64,000 bases of DNA. Origin: Bog-159 sp963843255 (lineage in GTDB: Bacteria; Acidobacteriota; Terriglobia; Bryobacterales; Bryobacteraceae). The DNA lies in the NCBI GenBank assembly GCA_963843255.1, contig CAWJJQ010000002.1, positions 310,001 through 374,000 of the forward strand, given 5' to 3'. A program made the translations under genes and the position numbers. The notes under the pieces were generated by a model that was given only the letters and a program-made list of their open reading frames with translations, was not told the DNA's origin and did not search any database. Each line of letters opens with the position of its first letter. Within the stretch, counting starts at the first letter, position 1. Below, one piece after another: positions 9,794 through 18,829 of this stretch.

Positions 9794-10945
9794 ATGACAC
9801 GAAGAGACCTGGGCAAACTGGCGGCTGCGGGCAGCGCAGCCTTATTACCGATGGCGCGCGCTGACGCGCAGAACAAGTACGGCGGAGCGCTCGAAGGCTC
9901 GGAGGGAAAGGTGGATGCCGCGGCGTTCGACCCGGTTCTTTACACGCGTAAACTTTACGAATCGGCGCCTCTGCAAATGACCTTCGGGGCGCAGAATCGC
10001 AAGCAGGCGGAGGCCTGGCAAAAACGGCTGCGCCCCAAAATCGTCGAGCTGCTGGGAGGGTTTCCGGCATCACGCGCGGCGCTCAATCCGCAAACGCTGG
10101 AGGTACGCGATTTTCCGGCGTACCGCCGCGAGAAATTTGTATTCGAGAGCCGGCCCGGGATGTTCGCTCTGGGCTATCTGCTGACACCGCGCGCCGCCGG
10201 ACCGCACGCGGCGATGATTTGCATCCCCGGCCACGGCCGCGGGGTGGACGACATTGTGGGGATCGACGCGCAAGGCCGCGACCGTACGGACAAGCCCGGC
10301 TACCAGCACGATTTCGCGATTCAGGTAGTTGAGCACGGGATGGCGGCGGTAGCCATCGAGCCGCTGGCATTCGGTTGCCGGCGCGATCCGTTGACGCGCA
10401 AGAAAGGAGCGGAGGCCACAGCCTGCCAGCCTTCGGCCGGGGCCGCACTACTGCTCGGACAGACCATGATCGGCTGGCGCGTGTACGACGTGATGCGCGC
10501 GATCGACTGGATCGAGACGCGTCCGGAACTCGATGGGCGGCGGGTGGGGTGTATGGGGATCTCCGGCGGCGGCACCTGTACCACATTCGCTGCCGCCCTC
10601 GAGCCGCGGATTCGAGTGGCCATGATCAGCGGCTATCTGAATACGTTCCGCGACAGCATCATGAGCCTGTCGCACTGCATCGATAACTACGTGCCTGGAA
10701 TACTGAATTGGGCGGAGGCGTACGATGTGGCGGGCCTGATCGCGCCGCGGCCGCTGTTTGTGGAGTCGGGGATCAAAGACGATATTTTCCCGATCGAGGC
10801 GAGCAAGGCCAGCTTCGCGCGGGTGAAGAAGGTTTACGAACTGTTCGACGCTGCGCCGCTGGTGCAGCAGGAGATCTTCAACGACGTGCATTCGTTCTCG
10901 GGCGTCGAGGGGCTGCCGTTCCTGGCGAAGCACCTGGCGGCGTAG
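9794..10945 (+). CDS. Alpha/beta hydrolase (acetyl-xylan-esterase/dienelactone type), Tat-exported
   Basis: 383 residues from the ATG at 9794, which places MTRRDLGKLAAAGSAALL, a Tat-type signal, at the N-terminus. The alpha/beta hydrolase core shows an oxyanion stretch MICIPGHGRG, a nucleophile elbow GISGGG (S257), an acid in SGIKDDIFP and a late histidine in FNDVHSFSG. This matches exported esterases of the Abhydrolase_7/AXE1 type that are common in Acidobacteria and act on plant polysaccharide esters. The substrate is inferred only from the family. Confidence 0.85.
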   Translation: MTRRDLGKLAAAGSAALLPMARADAQNKYGGALEGSEGKVDAAAFDPVLYTRKLYESAPLQMTFGAQNRKQAEAWQKRLRPKIVELLGGFPASRAALNPQTLEVRDFPAYRREKFVFESRPGMFALGYLLTPRAAGPHAAMICIPGHGRGVDDIVGIDAQGRDRTDKPGYQHDFAIQVVEHGMAAVAIEPLAFGCRRDPLTRKKGAEATACQPSAGAALLLGQTMIGWRVYDVMRAIDWIETRPELDGRRVGCMGISGGGTCTTFAAALEPRIRVAMISGYLNTFRDSIMSLSHCIDNYVPGILNWAEAYDVAGLIAPRPLFVESGIKDDIFPIEASKASFARVKKVYELFDAAPLVQQEIFNDVHSFSGVEGLPFLAKHLAA

Positions 10946-11147
10946 AAGCGCGCAGCTCCGGCTTATTCCACTCCGTCATGGTTATGCCGGCCAGCATCAG
11001 GGCCGGTCCTACCAGCAGCGTTTCAGGCGGCAAACGCGAGCTATCCAGGCACGCCAGCCAGAACACCGAGAGGCCGATGGCGACCAGGATCTTGGGCCAT
11101 CGCCTCGCTGTCCAGAGATACAAGCGATTCTGAATGTCAGGCGGCAT
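10878..11147 (-). CDS. Small two-helix membrane protein, hypothetical
   Basis: 89 residues. The ATG at 11147 lies inside the last codons of the RND transporter and overlaps its stop by 11 bp, which suggests translational coupling. Two hydrophobic stretches (ILVAIGLSVFWLACL and LLVGPALMLAGITM) are followed by a basic, Pro-rich tail. The 3' end overlaps the convergent hydrolase by 68 bp. I do not recognise a family. The tail within the overlap may not be conserved, so the gene is plausible but not certain. Confidence 0.45.
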   Translation of the reverse strand: MPPDIQNRLYLWTARRWPKILVAIGLSVFWLACLDSSRLPPETLLVGPALMLAGITMTEWNKPELRASTPPGASPGTAAPRRPRTNARR

Positions 11148-11393
11148 CGAAGTCAGGCTCGGCCTCCGGCAGTACGTCGTTCTCTCTGGCGATCCACACG
11201 TAAAGAGTTGGCAGCAGAAAGATGCTCATCACCAGGTCGGCGATCAGGCCGCCGACGATCACGATGGCGAAGGGACGCTGTGAATCCGAGCCGATGGCGT
11301 GAGAAAGCGCGGCAGGCAACAGTCCCAGGGTGGCCACCAGCATCGTCATCATAATCGGGCGGAGCCTCAGGACGGCGCCTTCGATTGCGAATC
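11137..11393 (-). pseudogene. Displaced C-terminal end of the RND pump (after a -1 frameshift)
   Basis: This segment encodes, in another frame than the main RND gene, AIEGAVLRLRPIMMTMLVAT and then two transmembrane helices ending in LYVWIARENDVLPEAEPDFDAA, the expected last ~85 residues of a CzcA/CusA pump. One missing base next to 11388 (gattgc-gaatcc on the plus strand) separates it from the main frame. Restoring one C would join TIQDS to AIEGAVLRLRP and give a full-length protein of about 1045 residues. Confidence 0.8.
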
Positions 11394-14276
11394 CTGAATC
11401 GTTCTGCCGCGCACACGAAGCTGGTTGATGTACTCCAGCATGATCACGCCGGTCTGCACGGATACGCCGAACAGCGCCAGAAACCCGACTCCCGAGGACA
11501 CGCTGAAATTGGTGTGGGTGACCAACAGCGCTAGTAGTCCGCCGATGCGCGCCATGGCCACATTGCCCAGAATCAGCATCGCCCATTTGAACGAATGGAA
11601 CATGGTGTACAGGATGATGAAAATGATGAGCACCGTGACGGGCACAATAATCAAGAGGCGTTTTTCCGAACGCTTCTCGCTCTGGTACTCGCCCTCCCAG
11701 CGGACCTGGTAGCCCGGCGGGAGTTGCACACCGCGAGCCACCTTTTGGATGGCCTCTTCCACTGTCCCGCCCAGGTCGCGTCCGCGCACGCTATACTTGA
11801 TCGCCACGTAACGCGAATTGCCTTCCCGGTAAATTTCGGAGGCCCCATCTTTTACTTCCACTTTGCAAAGCTGCGCGAGCGATACGCGCTCGCCGGAGGG
11901 CGCCAGCAGGCGGACATCTTCGATCGCCTCCCGCGTGTCGCGGTACTCGGGCAGGTAGCGCATCACCAGGTCGAAGCGGCGCTCGCCATCCAGCACCTGG
12001 GTCAACGCGTTGCCGCCCACGGCGGTCTGGATGGCGTCCTGTACATCGGCCACGTTGATCTGGAAACGGGCGGCCTGCTTACGGTCGACGGTGAAGTTCA
12101 GATTGGGCTGGCCGATGACGCGAAACAATCCGAGATCCTCGATTCCGCGAATCCGGCGCATCACATTGACCACCTCATCGCCTTTGGCTTCCAATAATTT
12201 CAGGTCGTCGCCATAGATCTTGGTGGCAAGTTGTCCCTTCACGCCGCTCACTGCCTCTTCCATGTTGTCGGCGATGGGCTGGGAAAAATTCCAAATGACG
12301 CCCGGCATCTGCTGCAGCTCGCGGTTCATGGCGGCAATCAGCTCGTCTTTGTCCTCGTGAAAAACGGGACGCCATAACGCCTTGGGCTTCAAATCGACGA
12401 AATACTCGGTATTGAAGAAACCGGTTGTATCCGTGCCGTCGTCCGGACGCCCCACCTGGCTGGTAGTCACCGTGACTTCCGGAAAGGAAGCCAGAGCCAC
12501 TCGCGCCTGGTCAGCCACACGGGTACCTTCGTCGGGTCCTACGCTGGGCGCTAGCGTTCCGCGGACCCAAATGGCGCCTTCATCAAGGTGCGGCAAAAAC
12601 TCGGAACCAATAACGCCGCTGGTGGCCAGGTAGACCACCGCCACCAGGCTGGCCACTCCCACGCCAACGGTCAGCCAGCGGGCGCGGATCGCCCAGCGCA
12701 CCGCCTTGCGGTACCCTTCAGTCAGCAGAACCAGCGCCGGATTACGCCACTCGCGCGCGTTCCGCCGGAACAGGAAACTAGCCAGAACCGGCGCTAATAC
12801 CATCGAGAAGATCAGCGCTCCCAGAAGCGCGAAGGCCACCGTCCATGCCATCGGCTTAAAGAGCCGCCCCTCCACCGCCTGCAGGGTGAAGATGGGGAGA
12901 TAGGCCGTCACAATGATGGCGATGGCGTAGAACACCGGCCGCTGCACTTCGTGGGCGGCTTCGCGGATGCGCTCCATGGGCGTCTTGGCGATCTCGGATT
13001 CGCGTCCCAGGTGGCGGACGATGTTCTCCACCATGACCACGGCGCCATCCACGACCATGCCGAAGTCCAGCGCGCCCAACGAGAGCAGGTTTGCCGGGAT
13101 GTGTCGGAGATCCAGGCAGATGGCCGCAAACAGGAGGGAAAACGGAATGGTCAGCGCCACGATGACGGCACCGCGCGCGTTGCCGAGGAACAGGAAGAGA
13201 ATGATCGATACCAGGATGATGCCCTCGGTGAGGTTGTGAAGCACCGTGTGGGTAGTAAAGCGAACCAGGTCGCTGCGATCGAGGAATGGGACGACCTTCA
13301 CGCCGTTAGGGAGAATGCGGTTGTTCAGTTCCGCGATCTTCTGGTGGATGAGGTCCAGAGTCTCGTCGGCGCGCGCTCCCTTGCGCAGCAGGACGATGCC
13401 CGAGACCACGTCGCCGTTGTCGATAATGCGGCCGTTGGCGCGGTGAATGGCTTTGGCGAACTGGCCCAGGCGAATCTTGGGGCCTTGCGCCACGGTCCCG
13501 ATGTCGCTGACGCGCAGGGGCGTTCCGTTCTGGGTTTTAATCACGGTATCCGCGATATCCGAGACGGTGTTCACCAATCCCACGGCACGCACGTTCACCT
13601 GCTGCAGTCCGGCCTGAATAAAGCTGCCGCCGGCGTTGACGTTGTTGGCGCTCAGTTGCTGCTCCAGTTCGCCCAGGCTCAGGCCGTATGCGATCAACTT
13701 GTTTGGATCGACGCGCACCTGGTATTCCTTGGTGGGACCGCCGAAGCTGGAAACGTCCACCACGTTGGGCACGGATTTGAACTGCTTTTCGAGCACCCAA
13801 TCTTCCAGCGCCTTGAGCTCCATCACATCGACTTCCGGATTGCTGCTGGTGAGCGTGTAGAACATGATTTGGCCCACCGGGCTGTAATCCGTCCCCATCT
13901 GCGGTTGCAAGTTATCCGGCAGCGTAACTTGCGAGAGCCGCTCCAGCACCTTCTGCCGGTTCCAGTCATTGTCCGATTCGTCGTCGAAGATCAGCATCAG
14001 GCTGGAGAGGCCGAAAAGCGATACGGACCGCAAGTAGGTCAGGTGCGGCAGGCCGTTCATCACAATCTCGACCGGTATCGTGACCTGCTGCTCAACCTCT
14101 TCCGCGGCCCGGCCGGGCCACTGTGTAATGATCTGGACATAATTGTTGGCGACGTCCGGATACGCTTCAACTGGCAGATTCTTGAAGGAGATAATGCCCC
14201 AGGCGAAAAGCAGAATCGCCAAGGCAAGCACCAGAAGCCTGTTATTGAGCGCGAAATCGACAATACGGCGGATCAT
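11367..14276 (-). CDS. CzcA/CusA-type heavy-metal efflux RND permease, C-terminally truncated by frameshift
   Basis: 969 residues of an inner-membrane RND pump: first helix at about 10-30, porter domain starting LPVEAYPDVANNYVQIITQW, central helices, and the TM4 motif DFGMVVDGAVVMVENIV with the proton-relay Asp typical of the heavy-metal (HME) subfamily, then the second porter half. The frame ends in IQDSQSKAPS, just before the conserved EGAVLRLRPIMMTM block, so about 85 residues including the last helices are lost unless the frameshift at 11388 is a sequencing error. No membrane-fusion or outer-membrane partner gene lies beside it. The substrate metal is unknown. Confidence 0.88.
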   Translation of the reverse strand: MIRRIVDFALNNRLLVLALAILLFAWGIISFKNLPVEAYPDVANNYVQIITQWPGRAAEEVEQQVTIPVEIVMNGLPHLTYLRSVSLFGLSSLMLIFDDESDNDWNRQKVLERLSQVTLPDNLQPQMGTDYSPVGQIMFYTLTSSNPEVDVMELKALEDWVLEKQFKSVPNVVDVSSFGGPTKEYQVRVDPNKLIAYGLSLGELEQQLSANNVNAGGSFIQAGLQQVNVRAVGLVNTVSDIADTVIKTQNGTPLRVSDIGTVAQGPKIRLGQFAKAIHRANGRIIDNGDVVSGIVLLRKGARADETLDLIHQKIAELNNRILPNGVKVVPFLDRSDLVRFTTHTVLHNLTEGIILVSIILFLFLGNARGAVIVALTIPFSLLFAAICLDLRHIPANLLSLGALDFGMVVDGAVVMVENIVRHLGRESEIAKTPMERIREAAHEVQRPVFYAIAIIVTAYLPIFTLQAVEGRLFKPMAWTVAFALLGALIFSMVLAPVLASFLFRRNAREWRNPALVLLTEGYRKAVRWAIRARWLTVGVGVASLVAVVYLATSGVIGSEFLPHLDEGAIWVRGTLAPSVGPDEGTRVADQARVALASFPEVTVTTSQVGRPDDGTDTTGFFNTEYFVDLKPKALWRPVFHEDKDELIAAMNRELQQMPGVIWNFSQPIADNMEEAVSGVKGQLATKIYGDDLKLLEAKGDEVVNVMRRIRGIEDLGLFRVIGQPNLNFTVDRKQAARFQINVADVQDAIQTAVGGNALTQVLDGERRFDLVMRYLPEYRDTREAIEDVRLLAPSGERVSLAQLCKVEVKDGASEIYREGNSRYVAIKYSVRGRDLGGTVEEAIQKVARGVQLPPGYQVRWEGEYQSEKRSEKRLLIIVPVTVLIIFIILYTMFHSFKWAMLILGNVAMARIGGLLALLVTHTNFSVSSGVGFLALFGVSVQTGVIMLEYINQLRVRGRTIQDSQSKAPS

Positions 14277-14325
14277 GGTGAGGAGTTACTTTCAACTTAG
14301 GGCCGCCGCCCACGGTAACGCCACG

Positions 14326-14440
14326 TATCTTTCAAGAAGCCGCGGCTATCTTTCTACGGGTGCGGGGTTCGCCATTCGTGCGGCGGAATTACCGTTCGAT
14401 CCCAGGGACAGATCTTTCGGCCAAGTGGCACCTATCTTTG
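14326..14440 (+). promoter_or_regulatory. Four phased copies of a TATCTTTC-like octamer in a divergent promoter region
   Basis: In the 245-bp gap between the RND gene and the response-regulator gene, TATCTTTC occurs at 14326-14333 and 14347-14354, gATCTTTC at 14411-14418 and TATCTTTg at 14433-14440. The two pairs have internal spacings of 21 and 22 bp, about two helical turns, and the pairs are 64 bp apart. Same-face direct repeats of this kind are what a regulator binding site would look like; which protein binds is unknown. Confidence 0.35.
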
Positions 14441-14521
14441 AGCCTCGGCGCTTCACACGGGGGCACAGCGCTCTTAACATGGCTGGAAGGAAACGCGACC
14501 GCTCACTTTCCAAGAGAGGAC

Positions 14522-15154
14522 ATGGAACGCATCAGGCTTCTGCTGTTGATCGATTACGTTCTGGTGCGGGAGAGTCTCAGCCGGCAACTGCGACTGGAGC
14601 CCGACCTGGAAATCGTTGCCGAGCCGGGATCGCCGGACGAAGGACTGGCGGCGCTGGCGCAAGCGGCCGTGGATGTGGTTTTATTGGATTGCGATGCGGT
14701 GCAGGGAGAAGCCGCGCGGTTCATCTTGACGGCCCGGCAATCGGGCTATCAGGGGCACATTCTCGTACTTGCTTCAGAGAAGGATACCAAGGGCTTGTTC
14801 CGGCCGCTACGCGACGGCGCTTCGGGCGTCTTCTTCAAACATAGCTCGTTGGACAGCCTGCCTCGGGCTATCCGGCAAGTCGCGGCTGGCGAGGCGTGGG
14901 TAGGCCTGACGGTGGTGCAGGCTCTGGCGCGAGCGGTCAGTGACAACGGCAACAGTGACTTGCGCGAACTCTTGACCGGGCGGGAGCAGGAGGTGCTCGA
15001 CGGCCTGCTCTGCGGTCTCACCAACAAGAGCATCGCGGAAAAACTTGCGATATCGGAAGGCGCCGCGAAGGCGACTCTGCGGCAGATCTTTCGGAAGGCC
15101 GGTGTGCGGTCGCGGAGCCAGTTGGTGCGTGTGGCGCTTACCGGGCCGGATTAA
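14522..15154 (+). CDS. NarL/FixJ-type response regulator with atypical receiver
   Basis: 210 residues from the ATG at 14522, behind an AGAGAGGA Shine-Dalgarno. The N-terminal receiver domain has the phosphoacceptor-type Asp in VVLLDCD, but the usual acidic pair at the first strand is reduced to one Asp (LLLIDYVLVRES), so Mg2+ binding may be weak. The C-terminal LuxR HTH starts at LTGREQEVLDGLLCGLTNK and includes SEGAAKATLRQIFRKAGV. No histidine kinase lies nearby, so it is an orphan regulator. It is divergent from the RND pump and could regulate it. Confidence 0.88.
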   Translation: MERIRLLLLIDYVLVRESLSRQLRLEPDLEIVAEPGSPDEGLAALAQAAVDVVLLDCDAVQGEAARFILTARQSGYQGHILVLASEKDTKGLFRPLRDGASGVFFKHSSLDSLPRAIRQVAAGEAWVGLTVVQALARAVSDNGNSDLRELLTGREQEVLDGLLCGLTNKSIAEKLAISEGAAKATLRQIFRKAGVRSRSQLVRVALTGPD

Positions 15155-15259
15155 GCGCAAAGGGGCGTGTCCGCGCCGCCAAACAGGTTAGGAACTCGCG
15201 GGATTGTGGCGGCGCGGCCGTGGCCCCGTTTTGCGCGGTCCCTCAAAAAGAAAAGAGTC

Positions 15260-15685
15260 CTAATACCCGGCGATGTCCAGGGTGCTGAAGAAGTAGGCGA
15301 GTTCCACCTTCGCGGTGTCCGGACCGTCCGAGCCGTGGATGCAGTTGCGCTCGATGGATTCGGCGAACCGTTTGCGAATGGTGCCCTCGGCTGCATTCGC
15401 CGGATTGGTAGCGCCCATGAATTCACGCAGGTGGGCAATGGCATCCTCGCGCTCCAGTGCCATCACGATGATGGGACCCTCGGTCATGAATTTCACCAGG
15501 CTGGGGAAGAACGGCCGCTCGCGATGTACGGCATAAAATCCTTCGGCCTGCCGTCTGCTCAGGCGCGTCATGCGCAGGGCCACGATCTTGAAGCCCTCCA
15601 GTTCCAGGCAGGCCAGGATCTCGCCGGCATGCCCGGAAGCCACGGCATCGGGCTTGAGAATTGAAAACGTACGTTCCACGCTCAT
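15260..15685 (-). CDS. ndk: Nucleoside diphosphate kinase
   Basis: 141 residues, the usual family length, from the ATG at 15685. It transfers the gamma-phosphate between NTPs and NDPs through a phosphohistidine; the active site NCIHGSDG with H117 is present, as is ERTFSILKPDAV at the N-terminus. The ATG overlaps the sucD stop (ATGA), so it is the last gene of sucC-sucD-ndk. This pairing is meaningful because succinyl-CoA synthetase yields GTP or ATP that Ndk equilibrates. Confidence 0.97.
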   Translation of the reverse strand: MSVERTFSILKPDAVASGHAGEILACLELEGFKIVALRMTRLSRRQAEGFYAVHRERPFFPSLVKFMTEGPIIVMALEREDAIAHLREFMGATNPANAAEGTIRKRFAESIERNCIHGSDGPDTAKVELAYFFSTLDIAGY

Positions 15686-16548
15686 AAACGGCTCTTCACC
15701 TTTTCTCCAATTTCGGCGGGCGACGAACACACCGTGATGCCGGCCTCCTGCATGGCGCGAATCTTATCCACCGCCGCGCCGGAACCGCCCGATATAATGG
15801 CGCCCGCATGTCCCATCCTGCGGCCCGGGGGCGCCGTTTGTCCGGCGATGAACCCGACCACCGGCTTGCGCACATGCTCTTTCACGAAACGCGCGGCGGT
15901 CTCCTCGGCGTTGCCGCCGATCTCGCCGATCATCACGATGGCATGCGTATCGGGATCGTCGTTGAACAGTGTCAGCGCGTCTAGAAACGTGGTGCCGATG
16001 ATGGGATCGCCGCCGATGCCGATGCAAGTGGACTGGCCGATGCCGAGGGCGGTTAATTGTCCGACTGCTTCATAAGTCAGTGTGCCTGAGCGGGAGACCA
16101 CGCCCACGTGGCCCTGCAGGTGGATGTGTCCCGGCATGATACCGATTTTGCACTTGCCCGGCGAGATCACGCCTGGACAATTGGGACCGACCAGGCGCAC
16201 GCCGCGGCCTTTCAGGAACGACCAGACCTTCACCATGTCGAGCGCCGGAATGCCCTCGGTGATCGCCACGATGAGCGGCACGCCGGCTTCCGCGGCTTCC
16301 ATGATGGCATCCGCGGCAAAGGGCGGCGGCACGAAGATCACGGAGGCATTCGCGCCGGTCGCGCGCACGGCGTCGTCCACCGTGTTGAATACCGGAAGGT
16401 CCAGATGTTTTTCGCCGCCCCGCCCAGGCACCACGCCGCCCACCACTTTCGTGCCGTAGGCGATGGCCTGCTGCGCGTGGAAGGTGCCTTCCTTGCCGGT
16501 GAACCCCTGCACAATCAGGCGAGTCTTTTCGTCAACCAGTACGCTCAT
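15682..16548 (-). CDS. sucD: Succinyl-CoA synthetase alpha subunit
   Basis: 288 residues. The CoA-binding N-terminal domain has VQGFTGKEGTFHAQQAI and the ligase domain has the phosphohistidine loop in RMGHAGAIISGGSGA. With SucC it converts succinyl-CoA to succinate with substrate-level NTP formation in the TCA cycle. It lies 21 bp downstream of sucC and overlaps ndk by 4 bp. Confidence 0.97.
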   Translation of the reverse strand: MSVLVDEKTRLIVQGFTGKEGTFHAQQAIAYGTKVVGGVVPGRGGEKHLDLPVFNTVDDAVRATGANASVIFVPPPFAADAIMEAAEAGVPLIVAITEGIPALDMVKVWSFLKGRGVRLVGPNCPGVISPGKCKIGIMPGHIHLQGHVGVVSRSGTLTYEAVGQLTALGIGQSTCIGIGGDPIIGTTFLDALTLFNDDPDTHAIVMIGEIGGNAEETAARFVKEHVRKPVVGFIAGQTAPPGRRMGHAGAIISGGSGAAVDKIRAMQEAGITVCSSPAEIGEKVKSRL

Positions 16549-16569
16549 CTTCTCCTCTAACGGAAATTC

Positions 16570-17730
16570 CTATTGCGCCGCCAGGCGGACCACTTTTTCG
16601 GCGGCATCGCGCATACCGTCGGCAACCGTGAAATTGAAGCCGGAGTCGCGCAGGATCTCGCGGCCGAGCTCCACGTTGGTGCCTTCCATGCGCACCACGA
16701 TGGGCGCCGCAATTTTCAGATCGCGCGCGGCGGCCACCACGCCCGTGGCCAGCGTATCGCAGCGCAGAATGCCTCCGAAAATATTGATCAGCACGGCCTT
16801 CACGTGCGGGTCGGAAAGCAGGATGCGGAAGGCGTTCTTCACCTGCTCGGCGCTCGCGCCGCCGCCCACGTCGAGGAAGTTCGCGGGGCTTCCGCCGGCG
16901 TATTTGATGATGTCCATAGTGGCCATGGCCAGGCCCGCGCCGTTCACCATGCAGCCCACCGTGCCATCCAGCTTGATGTAGTTGATGCCGAATCGCGAGG
17001 CTTCTACTTCGAGTGGATCTTCTTCGTTCAGGTCGCGCAGGTCGAGCAGGTCTTTGTGACGGTAAAGGGCGCTATCGTCGAAATTGATCTTGGCATCCAG
17101 CGCGTACACTTTGCCGTCCTTGGTGAGGATGAACGGATTGATTTCTGCCAGCGAGCAATCGATGGCCACATAGGCTTTGGCCAGCGCGGACATGGCTGCG
17201 GCTGCGGCATTCACGCTGGCGGCGGGCACGCCGATGCCGAAAGCCAGCTTGCGCGCCTGGAACGGCTGCAGGCCCATGCCCGGCAGAAAAGTTTCCTTCA
17301 GGATCAGCTCCGGCGTTTTGGCGGCGACCTCTTCAATCTCCATGCCGCCGGCCGCGGACGCCATGAATACGGGCTTGCCCTGCGCGCGGTCCAGCACAAT
17401 GCCCAGGTACAACTCGCGCTCGATGGGCAGCGTCTCTTCGATCAGCAAACGCTGTACGATGCGCCCTTCCGGACCGGTCTGGTGGGTCACCAGTTTCATG
17501 CCCAGCATTTTGCGCGCGATCTCGGCCGCTTCCGCCGCATCGCGTGCGATTTTGACGCCGCCACCTTTGCCGCGCCCGCCGGCGTGGATCTGCGCCTTCA
17601 CCACCACGCTACCGCCGATACTCTTGGCCGCGGCTTCCGCTTCATCCGCGGTAAAGGCCACCTCGCCGCGCGGCACAGGAACGTTGTATTGGCCCAGGAT
17701 GCCCTTGGCCTGATACTCGTGAATTTTCAT
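16570..17730 (-). CDS. sucC: Succinyl-CoA synthetase beta subunit
   Basis: 386 residues, normal length. An ATP-grasp N-terminal domain starts MKIHEYQAKGILGQYNVPVP, with the lysine-rich loop VVKAQIHAGGRGKGGGVK and later SLAEINPF; the C-terminal CoA-ligase part has FLDVGGGA and INIFGGILRCD. It heads the sucC-sucD-ndk operon. Its start is 43 bp from the divergent trpD start, so the promoters must lie in or near that short gap. Confidence 0.97.
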   Translation of the reverse strand: MKIHEYQAKGILGQYNVPVPRGEVAFTADEAEAAAKSIGGSVVVKAQIHAGGRGKGGGVKIARDAAEAAEIARKMLGMKLVTHQTGPEGRIVQRLLIEETLPIERELYLGIVLDRAQGKPVFMASAAGGMEIEEVAAKTPELILKETFLPGMGLQPFQARKLAFGIGVPAASVNAAAAAMSALAKAYVAIDCSLAEINPFILTKDGKVYALDAKINFDDSALYRHKDLLDLRDLNEEDPLEVEASRFGINYIKLDGTVGCMVNGAGLAMATMDIIKYAGGSPANFLDVGGGASAEQVKNAFRILLSDPHVKAVLINIFGGILRCDTLATGVVAAARDLKIAAPIVVRMEGTNVELGREILRDSGFNFTVADGMRDAAEKVVRLAAQ

Positions 17731-17773
17731 GGAAACCTTGTGTGATACGGTGGACTTAAGTACTCAATATAGC

Positions 17774-18829
17774 ATGTCGCTTTTGCCCTACCTGCACCGG
17801 GTGGCCGCCCACCAGAACCTGTCCAGCGCCGAGGCTTTGGAGGCCATGCACATCATTCTGAACGGGCAGGCGTCGAGTGCACAGATCGCCGGACTTCTGG
17901 TGGCGCTGCGCATGAAAGGCGAGACCGTGGACGAACTGGTGGGCTTCGCGCGTGCGCTGCGGCAGATGGCGGAGCCGGTGGATGCAGGGCTCAGCGGCGA
18001 GCCTTTGCTGGATACGTGCGGCACGGGCGGCGACGGGCTTTCGACGTTCAATATTTCTACCGTGGTAGCGTTTGTGGTTGCGGGAGCCGGCGTGCGCGTG
18101 GCCAAGCATGGCAACCGCTCGATTTCGAGCCAGTGCGGCAGCGCGGACTTGCTGGAGGCTATGGGCGTGCACATCCCTATGTCACCGGCGGAATGTGGGC
18201 GCGCCATCCGCGAGATCGGTATCGGCTTTCTGTTCGCGCCCGCGATCCACACGGCGACGCGGCACGCGCATCCGGTGCGCCTCGAACTGAAGATGCGCAC
18301 CGTGTTCAATCTGCTGGGGCCGCTGACCAATCCGGCCGGCGCGACCGCGCAGTTAGCCGGGGCGCCCAGCGCGCACGCGGCTGAGTTGATCGCCGGGGCG
18401 CTGGCAGCGCTTGGACTGGAGCGCGGGTTCGTGGTGCACGGGTCGGACGGCTTGGACGAAATCACGACCACCGGTCCGACGCTGGCTTTTGAAATCCGAA
18501 ACGGGCAGGTGGAACGCCGCACGCTCACGCCGGAGGATTTTGGAATAGCGCTGGCGCGCCCGGAAGATTTGACCGGCGGCGATCGGGAGCGGAATTGCGC
18601 GATCGCGCGAGAGATTCTGGACGGCACCCACGGCCCGCAACGGGATATCGTGCTGGTGAATGCGGCGGCGGCAATGGTGGCTGCCGGCCGCGCGCGCGAT
18701 TTCCGCGAAGGCGTGAGGCTGGCCGAGGAGGCGATTGACGGGGGCGCGGCGCGGGAGAAGGTGGCGGCTTTGGTTCGCTTTACGCAGCAGGGTGCGACCC
18801 GAGCTAAACCACGCCGGAGTGGCGTTTGA
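17774..18829 (+). CDS. trpD: Anthranilate phosphoribosyltransferase
   Basis: Second step of tryptophan synthesis: joins anthranilate to PRPP. 351 residues from the ATG at 17774; the upstream in-frame ATG at 17729 would lie over the sucC start and is less likely. The PRPP motif GTGGDG is at 83-88, with the anthranilate-binding KHGNRSISSQCGSADLLEAMG and the KMRTVFNLLGPLTNPA segment. No other trp genes are adjacent. The last ~26 bp overlap a convergent receiver gene, which matches the non-conserved TrpD tail. Confidence 0.95.
   Translation: MSLLPYLHRVAAHQNLSSAEALEAMHIILNGQASSAQIAGLLVALRMKGETVDELVGFARALRQMAEPVDAGLSGEPLLDTCGTGGDGLSTFNISTVVAFVVAGAGVRVAKHGNRSISSQCGSADLLEAMGVHIPMSPAECGRAIREIGIGFLFAPAIHTATRHAHPVRLELKMRTVFNLLGPLTNPAGATAQLAGAPSAHAAELIAGALAALGLERGFVVHGSDGLDEITTTGPTLAFEIRNGQVERRTLTPEDFGIALARPEDLTGGDRERNCAIAREILDGTHGPQRDIVLVNAAAAMVAAGRARDFREGVRLAEEAIDGGAAREKVAALVRFTQQGATRAKPRRSGV

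Noticed and set aside
9717..10073. N-terminal extension of the DinB-like gene
   Set aside because: It would bury the signal peptide and overlap the divergent hydrolase; the internal ATG at 9716 is a better start.
12951..14300. Plus-strand frame of 449 codons over the RND pump
   Set aside because: Antisense to a clear RND gene; no domain or start signal.
16573..17745. Plus-strand frame of 390 codons over sucC
   Set aside because: Mirror image of the sucC frame; composition typical of antisense shadows.
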